Shown in pieces: positions 35,655 to 43,444 of a stretch of 64,000 bases of DNA. The stretch comes from JACPTG01 sp964504135 (GTDB taxonomy: Archaea; Nanobdellota; Nanobdellia; Woesearchaeales; UBA10216). The stretch is from assembly GCA_964504135.1 (NCBI GenBank), contig CAZDCW010000001.1:82830-146829 (forward strand), read 5' to 3'. Positions within the stretch are counted from its first letter, which is position 1; each line of letters starts with the position of its first letter. The position numbers and the translations under genes were made by a program. The notes beneath the pieces were generated by a model. It saw only the letters and a program-made list of their open reading frames with translations. It did no database searches and was not told the origin of the DNA.

Positions 35655-35738
35655 ATGGCTGTTAAAAAAACGGCTGGCGCGCGGGTAGTAATAGAATCGC
35701 CAATTGAATTATTCTTAATTCCTAAGGAAAATAGATAG
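35655..35738 (+). pseudogene. 27-codon open frame, possible truncated gene start
   Basis: ATG with GGTG just upstream; encodes MAVKKTAGARVVIESPIEL and a few AT-rich codons before a stop inside the convergent neighbour. The first 15 codons have the GC-rich spelling of the surrounding genes and the last ten the AT-rich spelling of the cassette that follows. That is what a gene start cut by the cassette would look like. Weak evidence. Confidence 0.25.
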
Positions 35739-36522
35739 TGACTGTAATCACATTACCCTGTTGAGCAATACCTGTCTTGTAACTGTCCCTGTCTTCCATC
35801 TCGCTAACTATCTTAAGAATCTTCTTGACGTTTTGGTAACCTATGCCATGTATAGCTAAGAATTTAATGCCATAGTTCTGGTGCGTCTGTATTTTACGCT
35901 GGATTAAACCTTCAAGCTCATCTTCTTCCATCTCAGTATGGACAAAGATAGCGAAGGGTTGGGTTGTGATGATGGTTTGGAAATATTGTTGATATTCCTC
36001 AGGTGTAAAAGTCGGTGATTGGCTCATTTCCTCATACGCTTGCTTAAGATAGCCTTCAAAATAATTGGCGCTACACAAGTTGGAAATAATCTTTCCATCT
36101 TCGCCATATTTACGCATTATGTCTCTTTTTAAGTCCTTAATGTCTGAACCTTGTCTGTATACTTCTCTCAGATAAAGTGATGCTTCCAGAATTTTATAAT
36201 GCCTATCGCTTATCTTGTCTTTGTAGTATGAGAGTGTTAGTTCAGTGGCACTTGCTTTTCTCTTGATATCTATTACTCGATCTTCGGCTTTCTTTTCTAT
36301 TATGTTTAAAATATCTTTTCGTTCAAAGCCAGTAAGGAGAGCCCTCATAACCTTTTCTTTTTCTTCTGAGTCAAGCGCAAGAAGATTAACTTTTGGGACA
36401 CCATTATCAACGATTGTCTTCCGAGAATCACCTTCCTTCTTTACAATGATAGTGGGGCTTAGAATCTTTGCGCTACTTAAATCAATTTTTATTATCTGCT
36501 TTAAAGCTTCAAGAAAACCCAT
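35722..36522 (-). CDS. Protein of unknown function in AT-rich cassette
   Basis: 266 residues, soluble. Lys/Glu/Ile-rich, largely helical middle (SEEKEKVMRALLTGFERKD; ERKDILNIIEKKAEDRVID), and a C-terminal alpha/beta part with FAIFVHTEMEEDELEGLIQ. No motif that I recognise. Base composition is clearly AT-richer than the flanking pilin genes. It lies 3 nt downstream of another small gene of the same character, so the two form an accessory pair, possibly toxin-antitoxin-like or defence-related; nothing proves that. Confidence 0.5.
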   Translation of the reverse strand: MGFLEALKQIIKIDLSSAKILSPTIIVKKEGDSRKTIVDNGVPKVNLLALDSEEKEKVMRALLTGFERKDILNIIEKKAEDRVIDIKRKASATELTLSYYKDKISDRHYKILEASLYLREVYRQGSDIKDLKRDIMRKYGEDGKIISNLCSANYFEGYLKQAYEEMSQSPTFTPEEYQQYFQTIITTQPFAIFVHTEMEEDELEGLIQRKIQTHQNYGIKFLAIHGIGYQNVKKILKIVSEMEDRDSYKTGIAQQGNVITVTIYFP

Positions 36523-36525
36523 ACG

Positions 36526-36759
36526 CTAAGTTTTTTTTGAGAAACCTATTAGAGATATCAGATCGTTCTTGATGAATACTAAAGACCCGTTGCTGATACC
36601 TGCAAATTCACCAAGTTTTACCTCTTCACCCTCTGGAGTCAATACTCTTTGGGACGGGTTTGAGACCTCAACTACAAAGCCTTCATCGTCGACAGTCTTA
36701 GAGAAAGTCTCTAGAATGTCCTTCGCTACGCTTTCCTCAAACAAGATAGTTTCAGTCAT
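36526..36759 (-). CDS. Small protein of unknown function, first gene of AT-rich cassette
   Basis: 77 residues. The ATG at 36759 has GGAGTGA 5 nt upstream on the minus strand; an upstream ATG (36819) lies within the likely promoter. Contains two beta-rich stretches (DEGFVVEVSN, LVFIKNDLISLIGF), perhaps a small barrel. Paired with the following gene by a 3-nt gap. Confidence 0.5.
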   Translation of the reverse strand: MTETILFEESVAKDILETFSKTVDDEGFVVEVSNPSQRVLTPEGEEVKLGEFAGISNGSLVFIKNDLISLIGFSKKT

Positions 36760-36963
36760 GGTTTCACTCCAAACCGCATCCGAGCTATTAGGAGGCCTGC
36801 CCCTTATTAAGGTTTCCATTATAGATTATAAGGGGCGTATAAGTCCTCTTCAAGGGTCAATCAGCCGAAGCTTAACATCCAAAGGCTGAACAATACCTTG
36901 TATAATAGTAAGTTTTCTTTGCAGGCTGGCCCTGCGTTTTCCGTTCACTTTGTTCGCGTCAGT

Positions 36964-36987
36964 ACACGAAGAGTCAGCCTGCTGCCA
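36964..36987 (+). repeat. Copy C of dispersed intergenic repeat
   Basis: Carries the 17-nt core and TGCCA extension, like copy B, and lies just upstream of the AT-rich cassette. An inverted partner GCAGGCTG lies at 36921-36928. A CCGTTCAC at 36941-36948 suggests that, compared with copy B, about 19 nt are inserted inside the element. Confidence 0.65.
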
Positions 36988-37002
36988 GCAATAATAAGGA
37001 GC

Positions 37003-37022
37003 CAAAAAACTGCTTTAAAAAG
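37003..37022 (-). terminator. T-rich transcription end signal after the pilin gene
   Basis: On the minus strand, CCTTTTTAAAGCAGTTTTTT begins about 13 nt after the pilin stop: two T-runs as in archaeal terminators. Confidence 0.4.
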
Positions 37023-37034
37023 GCAATAACTCGA

Positions 37035-37529
37035 CTAAGTAGCCTGCCCTGTGATTGTTCCTGTTGTGCCGTGGGTTACTCCTGTTTCAAGGCTCTTGTA
37101 GTTTAACGTTACTTCAGCCTTGAACCTTCCTGAGGATATGGAAGTGCAGGTTATCCTTATTATTCCCTGCTGGTCGTTCTCAAACGTTAGCCCTGCGCCC
37201 AGGGCTGCCGGTGTACATCCTACGCCTGTACATGCGGTTATTGCCGGTGCTGCGCAGTCGTCATCAGCTCCTGTGTCGTCAGTTACTCCTGTAAGGTTTG
37301 TCCTATAGCCGTTGTTGTTCCTCACTGCAAAGTCAAACCTGTTGTTTGCGTCGCTTATCTCTGCCTTTTCAAGGCAGGAGAAGCCTGCTGGGAACTGGCA
37401 TGTTTCTGGCAGGTATTTCTGCGGGCTTAGGACTCCGAAATATGCCAGGGCGGCAATGGCAGCCAGCACTACGAGCAGTGCCCAGCCATAGGTCATCAAG
37501 AATTCCATTGCAGCCTGGCCTTTTTTCAT
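37035..37529 (-). CDS. Major-pilin-like protein with class III signal peptide
   Basis: 164 residues. MKKG|QAAMEFLMTYGWALLV is the highly conserved prepilin start seen in many DPANN archaea. The extracellular domain has six cysteines (CQFP, SCLEK, DDCAAP, ACTGVGC, ITCTS) in positions suggesting disulfides. Monocistronic with a strong TATA box (37570-37579) and GGGTG ribosome-binding site, as expected for an abundant pilin. Its assembly motor is probably 23922-28600. Confidence 0.8.
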   Translation of the reverse strand: MKKGQAAMEFLMTYGWALLVVLAAIAALAYFGVLSPQKYLPETCQFPAGFSCLEKAEISDANNRFDFAVRNNNGYRTNLTGVTDDTGADDDCAAPAITACTGVGCTPAALGAGLTFENDQQGIIRITCTSISSGRFKAEVTLNYKSLETGVTHGTTGTITGQAT

Positions 37530-37569
37530 ATGTGCACCCTTTTTTTTTACTTCTAGCCCTGGGTTCGGT

Positions 37570-37579
37570 TATATATAAA
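37570..37579 (-). promoter_or_regulatory. Strong TATA box of the pilin gene
   Basis: TTTATATATAA on the minus strand, about 45 nt before the ATG; leaves a short leader with a ribosome-binding site, unlike most genes here. Confidence 0.6.
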
Positions 37580-37597
37580 TCTTTTGGATTGTTTTTC

Positions 37598-38857
37598 TCA
37601 GGTCCCTTCCTGCCAGCTTGACAGGTATTTTCGCTGCTCTTCGGTCAGCTGGTCAATCTGGATTCCAAGGGCTTCCAGCTGTAATGCAGCCACTCCATCG
37701 TCAATCTCATCAGGCAGGACATGAACTCCTGGTTTTAGCTTGCCTCTGTTCTTTGCCAGGTACTCGCAGGCCAATGCCTGGTTGCAGAAGGACATGGACA
37801 TTATTTCAGATGGGTGGCCTTCAGCCGCCACCAGGTTCACCAGCCTTCCTTCTCCGAGTATATAGATTCGCTTGCTGCCAAGGCTGAATTCTTCCATGTA
37901 GGGCCTGATTTTTCTGGATTTTGCCAATTTCCTGAGCTCGGTGATGTTTATTTCAGCGTCAAAGTGCCCTGAATTGCAGAGTATGGCTCCATTCTTCATT
38001 GTTTTCATATGCTCAATATTTATCACGTTCTTGTTCCCGGTTACAGTTACGAATATGTCCCCTGTTTTCGCAGCTCCCATGATGGGCATTACCCTGTATC
38101 CGTCATAGGCCGCCTGGAGCGCGCTGAAGGGGTCAACTTCCACAACTATAACGTTGGCGTCCATTCCCTGTGCCCGCTTGGCCACTCCTTTCCCGCAGTC
38201 TCCGTAGCCGCAGACAACAAAATTTTTCCCGGCAACCAGGACATTCGAGGCCCTTAGTATTCCGTCAATCGTGCTCTGTCCAGTTCCTTTGACATTGTCC
38301 ATCAGGTGCTTTGTCTTGGCCTCATTTACAGCAATTATAGGGTACTTTAGTGCGTTGTCCTTCTCCATGGCTTTCAGCCTGATGACTCCTGTGCTGGTCT
38401 CTTCAGCGCCCCCTATTATGCCCTTTATGAGTTCAGGATGGCTCTTGTGAATCTCGCTTACAAGGTCGCAGCCGTCATCTATGGTTATGCTTGGCCTGTG
38501 CTCAACAACCTTCCTGAGGAACCTGTAATAATCCTCTTTTGTCTCGCCTTTGTATGCATAAACTGCAATTCCTTCTTTTGCAAGTGCCGCCACAACATGG
38601 TCCTGCGTGCTTAATGGGTTGCAGGAGCACAGGCTTACTTCTGCCCCTCCTGCCGCAAGAGTGCGTACAAGGGCTGCAGTTTCCTTGGATGGGTGCAGCG
38701 CCATCCCAACCATCAGCCCCTTTAGCGGCTTCTCCCTGGCGAACCTCTCCCTGACCTTCATCAGGGCTGCCATCTGGCTTTCAGCATATTCTATGTCAAG
38801 TTTTCCTGCTTCAGCCAGCCTTATGTCTTTCACTGTGTAGTTCGGGCCTTCGTCCAT
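37598..38857 (-). CDS. ahcY: S-adenosylhomocysteine hydrolase
   Basis: 419 residues. Splits S-adenosylhomocysteine to adenosine and homocysteine, clearing the by-product of methylation. Family blocks seen: CSCNPLSTQDHVVAAL, ITIDDGCDLV, GGAEETSTGVIRL, the NAD-binding VVCGYGDCGKGVAKRAQG (about 215-232), CNSGHFDAEI, and a C-terminal stretch of the archaeal type. The start at 38857 is chosen because a TATA box (38880-38888) lies 27 nt upstream. Divergent from a TIM-barrel gene, and near a PfkB kinase that might salvage the adenosine. Confidence 0.93.
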   Translation of the reverse strand: MDEGPNYTVKDIRLAEAGKLDIEYAESQMAALMKVRERFAREKPLKGLMVGMALHPSKETAALVRTLAAGGAEVSLCSCNPLSTQDHVVAALAKEGIAVYAYKGETKEDYYRFLRKVVEHRPSITIDDGCDLVSEIHKSHPELIKGIIGGAEETSTGVIRLKAMEKDNALKYPIIAVNEAKTKHLMDNVKGTGQSTIDGILRASNVLVAGKNFVVCGYGDCGKGVAKRAQGMDANVIVVEVDPFSALQAAYDGYRVMPIMGAAKTGDIFVTVTGNKNVINIEHMKTMKNGAILCNSGHFDAEINITELRKLAKSRKIRPYMEEFSLGSKRIYILGEGRLVNLVAAEGHPSEIMSMSFCNQALACEYLAKNRGKLKPGVHVLPDEIDDGVAALQLEALGIQIDQLTEEQRKYLSSWQEGT

Positions 38858-38879
38858 GGCGAGGGCAAATCCGCCGCAG

Positions 38880-38911
38880 CTTTTAATGTTTTTGCCCGCA
38901 ATTATTTTAAA
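38880..38911. promoter_or_regulatory. Divergent promoter pair between ahcY and the TIM-barrel gene
   Basis: Minus strand CATTAAAAG (38880-38888) serves ahcY and plus strand ATTATTTTAA (38901-38910) serves the gene at 38934; both are 25-28 nt from their ATG. Confidence 0.5.
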
Positions 38912-38933
38912 CAAGCCCGCAATCCGGCACGTC

Positions 38934-39650
38934 ATGGAAGTCGGGGTTAAGTTCTACAGCCACAACAAGGTTTCTGAGGAGGATTTTGACTTTGCTGACT
39001 TCGTGGAAATACTTGCAGTCCCGGGAAATCCGATTGGGGTTTTCGGAAGTTTCAGGGCTAAGTTCAGGGTTCATTGCCCGCATGACGCTTTCAATTTCAA
39101 CCCTTCCAATGCTAAGCGTGAGGAAAGGAATACGGCCATGCTCAGGGAAACAATCATGGCTGCTGACCAGCTTAATGCCGACAGGATTGTTGTTCATGCA
39201 GGCTACAATTCGCCAAAGCTTAAGATTAGGGATTGCAAGAAGAACGCAATCGCATTTCTGAAGGCAAATTTTGATTCCCGCATATGCATTGAAAACCTGC
39301 TTCCAAAGGACGGGGATTTGACTTGGGTTGCTTACTCGCCTGAGGAGATTGCGGAATTCAGGGATTTGGGTTTCAGGTTCTGCCTTGATTTCGGCCATGC
39401 TGTTGGAACAGCCTCGCATTTTGGTCTGGACTACAAGGACTACATCAGCAGGTTCGTTAATCTTAAGCCGGATTACTTTCACCTTTCAGGCACAATCAAT
39501 GGCGTGGACAGGCACCAGAGCATTCTTGTGGCTGACACTGATTTGGAGTTCATGAAGCAGATAATCAGGAGGGCAGGCAAGCCAGTCTGCCTGGAGACGC
39601 CTGTAATCACCGGGCAAAGAAGGAAGGAAGTCGAGTTTCTGAAAAAGTAG
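38934..39650 (+). CDS. TIM-barrel protein of the xylose isomerase-like/endonuclease IV superfamily
   Basis: 238 residues from MEVGVKFYSHNKVSEEDF. Barrel strands with candidate metal ligands: CPHDAFNFNP (His), IVVHAGYNS (His), RICIENLLP (Glu), FCLDFGHAVG (Asp, His) and FHLSGTI. This order fits the AP_endonuc_2/xylose isomerase-like fold, with most metal-binding residues present. It could be a sugar isomerase/epimerase or a DNA endonuclease IV relative; the short length (endonuclease IV is about 280) favours the former. Leaderless start supported by a TATA box. Confidence 0.65.
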   Translation: MEVGVKFYSHNKVSEEDFDFADFVEILAVPGNPIGVFGSFRAKFRVHCPHDAFNFNPSNAKREERNTAMLRETIMAADQLNADRIVVHAGYNSPKLKIRDCKKNAIAFLKANFDSRICIENLLPKDGDLTWVAYSPEEIAEFRDLGFRFCLDFGHAVGTASHFGLDYKDYISRFVNLKPDYFHLSGTINGVDRHQSILVADTDLEFMKQIIRRAGKPVCLETPVITGQRRKEVEFLKK

Positions 39651-39652
39651 TC

Positions 39653-40555
39653 CTAGAATTTCCTTATCTCTTCAAACTCCCTGTATCTCTCCTCAATTTC
39701 CATCATGTTCAGCCTTTTCATCCTTTCAAGGCTGAAGTCCTCTGCGTTGAAGCTGGCGACTGCGCTTCCATATATTATGGCCTTCCTCAGGTTCGCCTCG
39801 CTCGCATCCTTGCTTTTTGCTATGTGCCCGATGAATGCCCCTGCGAAGCTGTCCCCGCAGCCAGTCGGGTCTCTTATGTTCTCAAGCGGGTATCCTGGCG
39901 CGCTGAAGTGGCTTTTGGAGGAGAACATCAGCGCCCCGTGCTCTCCTTTTTTGATTACAACGTGCCTTGGCCCAAGTGCAAGCGCCTTGCTGGCTGCATT
40001 TACAAGGCTCGGCGTCTCAAATAATTGCCTTGCTTCGCTGTCGTTGAGCAGCAGGACATCCACTTTGCCCATCACATCCAGCAGCTTTTCCCTTTTGTTC
40101 TGTATCCAGTAGTTCATCGTGTCCATTACTGTAAGCTTTGGCTTCTTAACCTGCCTGAGTACCTTCAGCTGCAGCTCAGGGTCTATGTTGGCGAGGAGCA
40201 CGTAGCCTGCTTCCTTGTATGCATCAGGCAGGTTTGGCTCAAAGCCTGCGAATGAGCCAAGCTCGGTTCTTACAGTCTTGGCCTCGTTCATGTCGTATTC
40301 ATAGTATCCTTGCCATCTGAATGTGCTGCCCTGCTTTTGCACGCCTTCCAGGCTGATGCCTCTGCCTTTAAGCAGTTGAAGATGTTCTTCTGGAAAGTCC
40401 TCCCCTACCACTGCAACAATGCCTGGCTTGCAGAAGAAGCTGGCTGCAAAGCCTGAGTATGTGGCTGCTCCACCAAGCGCATTCTCTGCCTTTCCAAACG
40501 GCGTCTTTACAGAATCAAGCGCGACTGAGCCTACAATCACAAGGTCTGTGCTCAT
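39653..40555 (-). CDS. PfkB-family sugar/nucleoside kinase
   Basis: 300 residues. N-terminal VIVGSVALDSV and GGAATYSGFAAS (substrate loop), and the C-terminal PfkB signature DPTGCGDSFAGAFIG (about 228-242) with the catalytic Asp. Phosphorylates a sugar or nucleoside with ATP. Being close to ahcY, adenosine would be a sensible substrate, but this is only context. Overlaps the upstream gene by four bases. Confidence 0.85.
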   Translation of the reverse strand: MSTDLVIVGSVALDSVKTPFGKAENALGGAATYSGFAASFFCKPGIVAVVGEDFPEEHLQLLKGRGISLEGVQKQGSTFRWQGYYEYDMNEAKTVRTELGSFAGFEPNLPDAYKEAGYVLLANIDPELQLKVLRQVKKPKLTVMDTMNYWIQNKREKLLDVMGKVDVLLLNDSEARQLFETPSLVNAASKALALGPRHVVIKKGEHGALMFSSKSHFSAPGYPLENIRDPTGCGDSFAGAFIGHIAKSKDASEANLRKAIIYGSAVASFNAEDFSLERMKRLNMMEIEERYREFEEIRKF

Positions 40556-41160
40556 TGTGGGCTGCTTTTGCTCCGGCCTTTAAAATTCTTCCCAAGCAAA
40601 TTTCTCCTGACATATCTGGCAGTCCAGTATGCAGCGCCCTGCACCTTTTTTACCAGCGGGTGCTTTTGCCTTTTTCCGGCTTTTGGGTCGTACCTTTCAA
40701 CTTTATAGCCCGTATCCAGGTTTGCCTTGACGTTCTTTGCTGAGGCCAGGCTCAGCCAGTTAGTGGTAACTTTCACGATTAAGGTGCCTGGCTCCGCCCT
40801 GCAATATTTCAATTCCCCACTGCCAAAGGGGCCGTCTGCGCGGCCGTCTGCTGTGTACGCGCCATAAAATACCCCTAAGGTCATCTGGTTTGCGTTGGTT
40901 TCAACAATTTTCTCAAACTCGCTGGAATACGGCTGCCCCTGTTTGTTGGCTTCCATGAGGCCGCTGGACATTTCCAGCCTCACATACGTCGGGTCATGGC
41001 TCTGGACAAGGTGTTCTATGCATGCTGCCGCATTCTTGATGTCTGTCCCTGATATCAGATATCCGGAGGGGTTTTTCTTTTCATCGTACAATGCAGGCGT
41101 TTTTGTCAGCCTGTAGTATAGGGTTTTTGGCTCCTGCTGCTGCTGGAAAGGTAATTTCAT
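40552..41160 (-). CDS. Protein of unknown function, coupled to PfkB kinase
   Basis: 202 residues, soluble, with a basic C-terminal tail (KGRSKSSPQ). Segments such as YLISGTDIKNAAACIEHLVQ and GSGELKYCRAEPGTLIVKV suggest an alpha/beta protein, but I recognise no family. ATGA-type overlap with the PfkB gene and a TATA box 27 nt upstream make it the first gene of a two-gene operon. Confidence 0.55.
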   Translation of the reverse strand: MKLPFQQQQEPKTLYYRLTKTPALYDEKKNPSGYLISGTDIKNAAACIEHLVQSHDPTYVRLEMSSGLMEANKQGQPYSSEFEKIVETNANQMTLGVFYGAYTADGRADGPFGSGELKYCRAEPGTLIVKVTTNWLSLASAKNVKANLDTGYKVERYDPKAGKRQKHPLVKKVQGAAYWTARYVRRNLLGKNFKGRSKSSPQ

Positions 41161-41183
41161 ATAATGTGGGGCGCAGATTCCGA

Positions 41184-41191
41184 TTTATAAA
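41184..41191 (-). promoter_or_regulatory. TATA box of the unknown/PfkB operon
   Basis: TTTATAAA, centred 27 nt from the ATG at 41160. Confidence 0.55.
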
Positions 41192-41247
41192 CTTTTTCAT
41201 TTTCACAACTATTTAGTGGTTATTAAACTCTGGCTCTGTGCCCAAAA

Positions 41248-41258
41248 CTATTTATTGT
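41248..41258 (+). promoter_or_regulatory. TATA box of the Cys-rich secreted protein
   Basis: CTATTTATTGT, about 27 nt before the ATG at 41280. Confidence 0.5.
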
Positions 41259-41279
41259 TGCAAAGGCAGGCAGTGCCTG

Positions 41280-42329
41280 ATGCTAAGGTCAGCCGCCATC
41301 TGGACAGGACTGCTATTGCTTTTGTCTTTGTCAGCGTATGCTGTCCCTGAGGTCAAGGCCGGCCTTGAGGAAGGAAATACAGGCACGTACAGCCTGAGGG
41401 GTTCTGATTATCAGGTTACATCTGATTTTGTTGGCAGCGCCCAGGCTGTTTTTGTCCATAATGGCAGTTCAAGCCCTGCGTTGTCTGTTGGGCAGAACAA
41501 GTCCTTCTCCAATGGGTTGAATCTCAGGCTGGACAGGATTCTCAGCCAGGAATTTGCAGGCGGAAAGCGCATGGTGGAATTCACCCTTTCCATCCCTGAC
41601 AGGTGTGGTGATGGCGTCTGCGGAGAGGCTGAAGCATGCCTGGCAGACAGCTGCTGCAATGGCGCTCTGAAGGATTTTGGCTCTGATTCCGGCAACTGCG
41701 GTTCCTGTGCCATTCAGTGCGTGATGGGCCAAAAATGCGTTTCAGGCTCATGCGTAACTTACTGTGGGAACAGCATCTGCGAGGCTTCGGAAAGCTGTAG
41801 CTCCTGCACGTATGACTGCGGTTGCCCTTCAAGGACAAAATGCAGAAACGAAAAATGCGTTACATATTGCGGGAATGGCGTCTGCGATTCAGATGAGGAT
41901 TTTTCAGCCTGCCCTTCTGACTGTGTGAGGCCAGTGGTGTGCGGTGATTTCGTGTGCATGCAGGTTGAGGAGTCGTCTTGCTGCACTGACTGTGGCTGCG
42001 GCTCAGGCTATGAGTGCGTGCAGAATTCATGTGTGCAGCCTGACAAGTGCAGCTCTGATGCCGATTGTGATGATGCAGACCCGTGTACAGTCAATAGGTG
42101 CATGGGCATGCCAAAATCATGCGTGGACTCGGCAAACAGGTCTTGCGAGTCGAAAGCACAGCAGGATTCACCGATTCAGCCAGCGGCAAACGATTCAAAC
42201 ATGACAAAATCACGCCAGGTTAACATTCCTTCCCCTGGGAGAGCAGGCTCTGTTCAGACGGCAAAAAAGGCCGCTTTTTTTGAAAGCCTTTTCGCTTGGC
42301 TTAACTCCCTTGTTAGGTCCAGGGATTAG
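41280..42329 (+). CDS. Secreted cysteine-rich protein with repeated CGNxxC modules
   Basis: 349 residues. Signal peptide MLRSAAIWTGLLLLLSLSAYA, a beta domain (to about 105), then about five short disulfide-rich modules starting CGDGVCGEAE, CGNSICEASE, CGNGVCDSDE, CGDFVCMQVE and CSSDADCDDADPCT. The CG.G.C...E..  spacing resembles the calcium- and disulfide-rich repeats found in archaeal and planctomycete surface proteins. A Ser/Pro/Gln-rich tail ends in a short hydrophobic helix (AAFFESLFAWLNSLV) that could touch the membrane. The function is unknown. It overlaps the stop of the convergent PLD gene by four bases. Confidence 0.65.
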   Translation: MLRSAAIWTGLLLLLSLSAYAVPEVKAGLEEGNTGTYSLRGSDYQVTSDFVGSAQAVFVHNGSSSPALSVGQNKSFSNGLNLRLDRILSQEFAGGKRMVEFTLSIPDRCGDGVCGEAEACLADSCCNGALKDFGSDSGNCGSCAIQCVMGQKCVSGSCVTYCGNSICEASESCSSCTYDCGCPSRTKCRNEKCVTYCGNGVCDSDEDFSACPSDCVRPVVCGDFVCMQVEESSCCTDCGCGSGYECVQNSCVQPDKCSSDADCDDADPCTVNRCMGMPKSCVDSANRSCESKAQQDSPIQPAANDSNMTKSRQVNIPSPGRAGSVQTAKKAAFFESLFAWLNSLVRSRD

Positions 42330-43279
42330 CTGGAGGCTGCAAACACCCTGTCAAACTCCTTAAGGTATTCCTCCGCAATCTCCGCACTTCTTATGACCAG
42401 CATATTCTCGTCATTCCTTATATCCGCGCTTTTGGTTGGGTTAAAGCTCCCGGTTATCACTGTTTCGTTGTCTATGATGAATACCTTGTGGTGCATTATT
42501 CCCTTGGCGGCATCAATCCTTATGTCTATGCTCTGGTTTCTGAGCAGGTAATACGCATCCTTGTCGCTGCTGCTGTCTATATCCCCGCGGACATCAACAC
42601 CCCTCATACCTGCTATTATCAACTCGTTTGCTATTCCCCTGTGCGTGAAGCTGTATGCCATGAAAAGCACGCTGCGCGAAGCATTTGCTATGGCCTGCTC
42701 AACCCTTGCTGCGCAGCTATCCTCTGGGCAGAAATAATACTCAACTTCAGCATCTCCCAGCATGGCTGAGTTTCCAGTGCTTTTCCTGTCAGGCTGCTCG
42801 TTCCACAGCTCTTCAAACTCCTGCGAGTATCCTCTGGCAAGCCATGGAGAGCTTATCACCAGCATATTGTTCCTGTCTTTCATGCTGCTGCTCGGGTTGA
42901 ATGAGCCGGTAATCACCGTAATGTTGTCAAGTATGCAGAACTTGTTGTGCATCAGTCCGCTGCTGTTTCTTTTCCTGATAAAGCTGAAATTTCCCTTGTA
43001 GTGGGCGTCCGCGACAACCCGAAGGTTGCCTGAAGCAAGGCTTTCGTGGAAGTTGTACATCGCGCAGTCAGCTGTCCTGCTGCTGTTTATGAGCTTCCTC
43101 ATCTCCTCCCTGCAGTCTGTTTCTGAGCAGAAAAGCAGCCTGTAGTCAAGCCCCGGCTCTGTTATGGCTGCCCCGGTTATCTGCGGCTCCTCGCCGTATT
43201 GCCTGAGCAGCAAAACTATCGCTGCCAGGGAAATTGCTGCAGCGGCCAGGATTATTGCCATTCGCACTTTTTTGTCCAT
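42326..43279 (-). CDS. Membrane-anchored phospholipase D-family protein (nuclease or lipase)
   Basis: 317 residues. N-terminal membrane anchor (about 7-26), then two HKD half-sites: HNKFCILD...GSFNPSSS (about 112) and HHKVFIID...GSFNPTKS (about 263), both complete (H-x-K-x4-D). Two cysteines pairs (FCSETDCREE and FCPEDSCAAR) occur at equal places in each half, showing internal duplication. Acts outside the membrane as a phosphodiesterase, either on phospholipids or on DNA (Nuc-type). Own leaderless promoter at 43303-43311. Confidence 0.85.
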   Translation of the reverse strand: MDKKVRMAIILAAAAISLAAIVLLLRQYGEEPQITGAAITEPGLDYRLLFCSETDCREEMRKLINSSRTADCAMYNFHESLASGNLRVVADAHYKGNFSFIRKRNSSGLMHNKFCILDNITVITGSFNPSSSMKDRNNMLVISSPWLARGYSQEFEELWNEQPDRKSTGNSAMLGDAEVEYYFCPEDSCAARVEQAIANASRSVLFMAYSFTHRGIANELIIAGMRGVDVRGDIDSSSDKDAYYLLRNQSIDIRIDAAKGIMHHKVFIIDNETVITGSFNPTKSADIRNDENMLVIRSAEIAEEYLKEFDRVFAASS

Positions 43280-43302
43280 ATGTGGCCTGCATTACCAAAA
43301 CC

Positions 43303-43311
43303 TTTTTATAG
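43303..43311 (-). promoter_or_regulatory. TATA box of the PLD-family gene
   Basis: CTATAAAAA on the minus strand, 27 nt from the ATG at 43279. An inverted repeat CCACTC (43320-43325)/GAGTGG (43355-43360) lies directly upstream. Confidence 0.55.
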
Positions 43312-43394
43312 TTGGTATACCACTCAATAGTACAAACATAGCCATTCTATTTTAGAGTGGTTAAGTTCAAGCTATCTATCACCTCTTTTCCCCA

Positions 43395-43418
43395 GGGAGG
43401 CCCCGCAAGGGGCCTTCC
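43395..43418. other. Stable GC-rich hairpin with GCAA tetraloop
   Basis: GGGAGGCCCC - GCAA - GGGGCCTTCC: 10-bp stem (one G-T) and a GNRA loop, 27 nt past the stop of the Lon-type gene on the minus strand. It may end or protect that mRNA. No T-run follows, so a simple terminator is uncertain. Confidence 0.5.
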
Positions 43419-43444
43419 TGAGGTTTGGCTGTAAGCAGGGGAAC

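Noticed and set aside
43395..43418. Bacterial-type intrinsic terminator
   Set aside because: No T-run follows the stem on either strand, and the organism appears archaeal.
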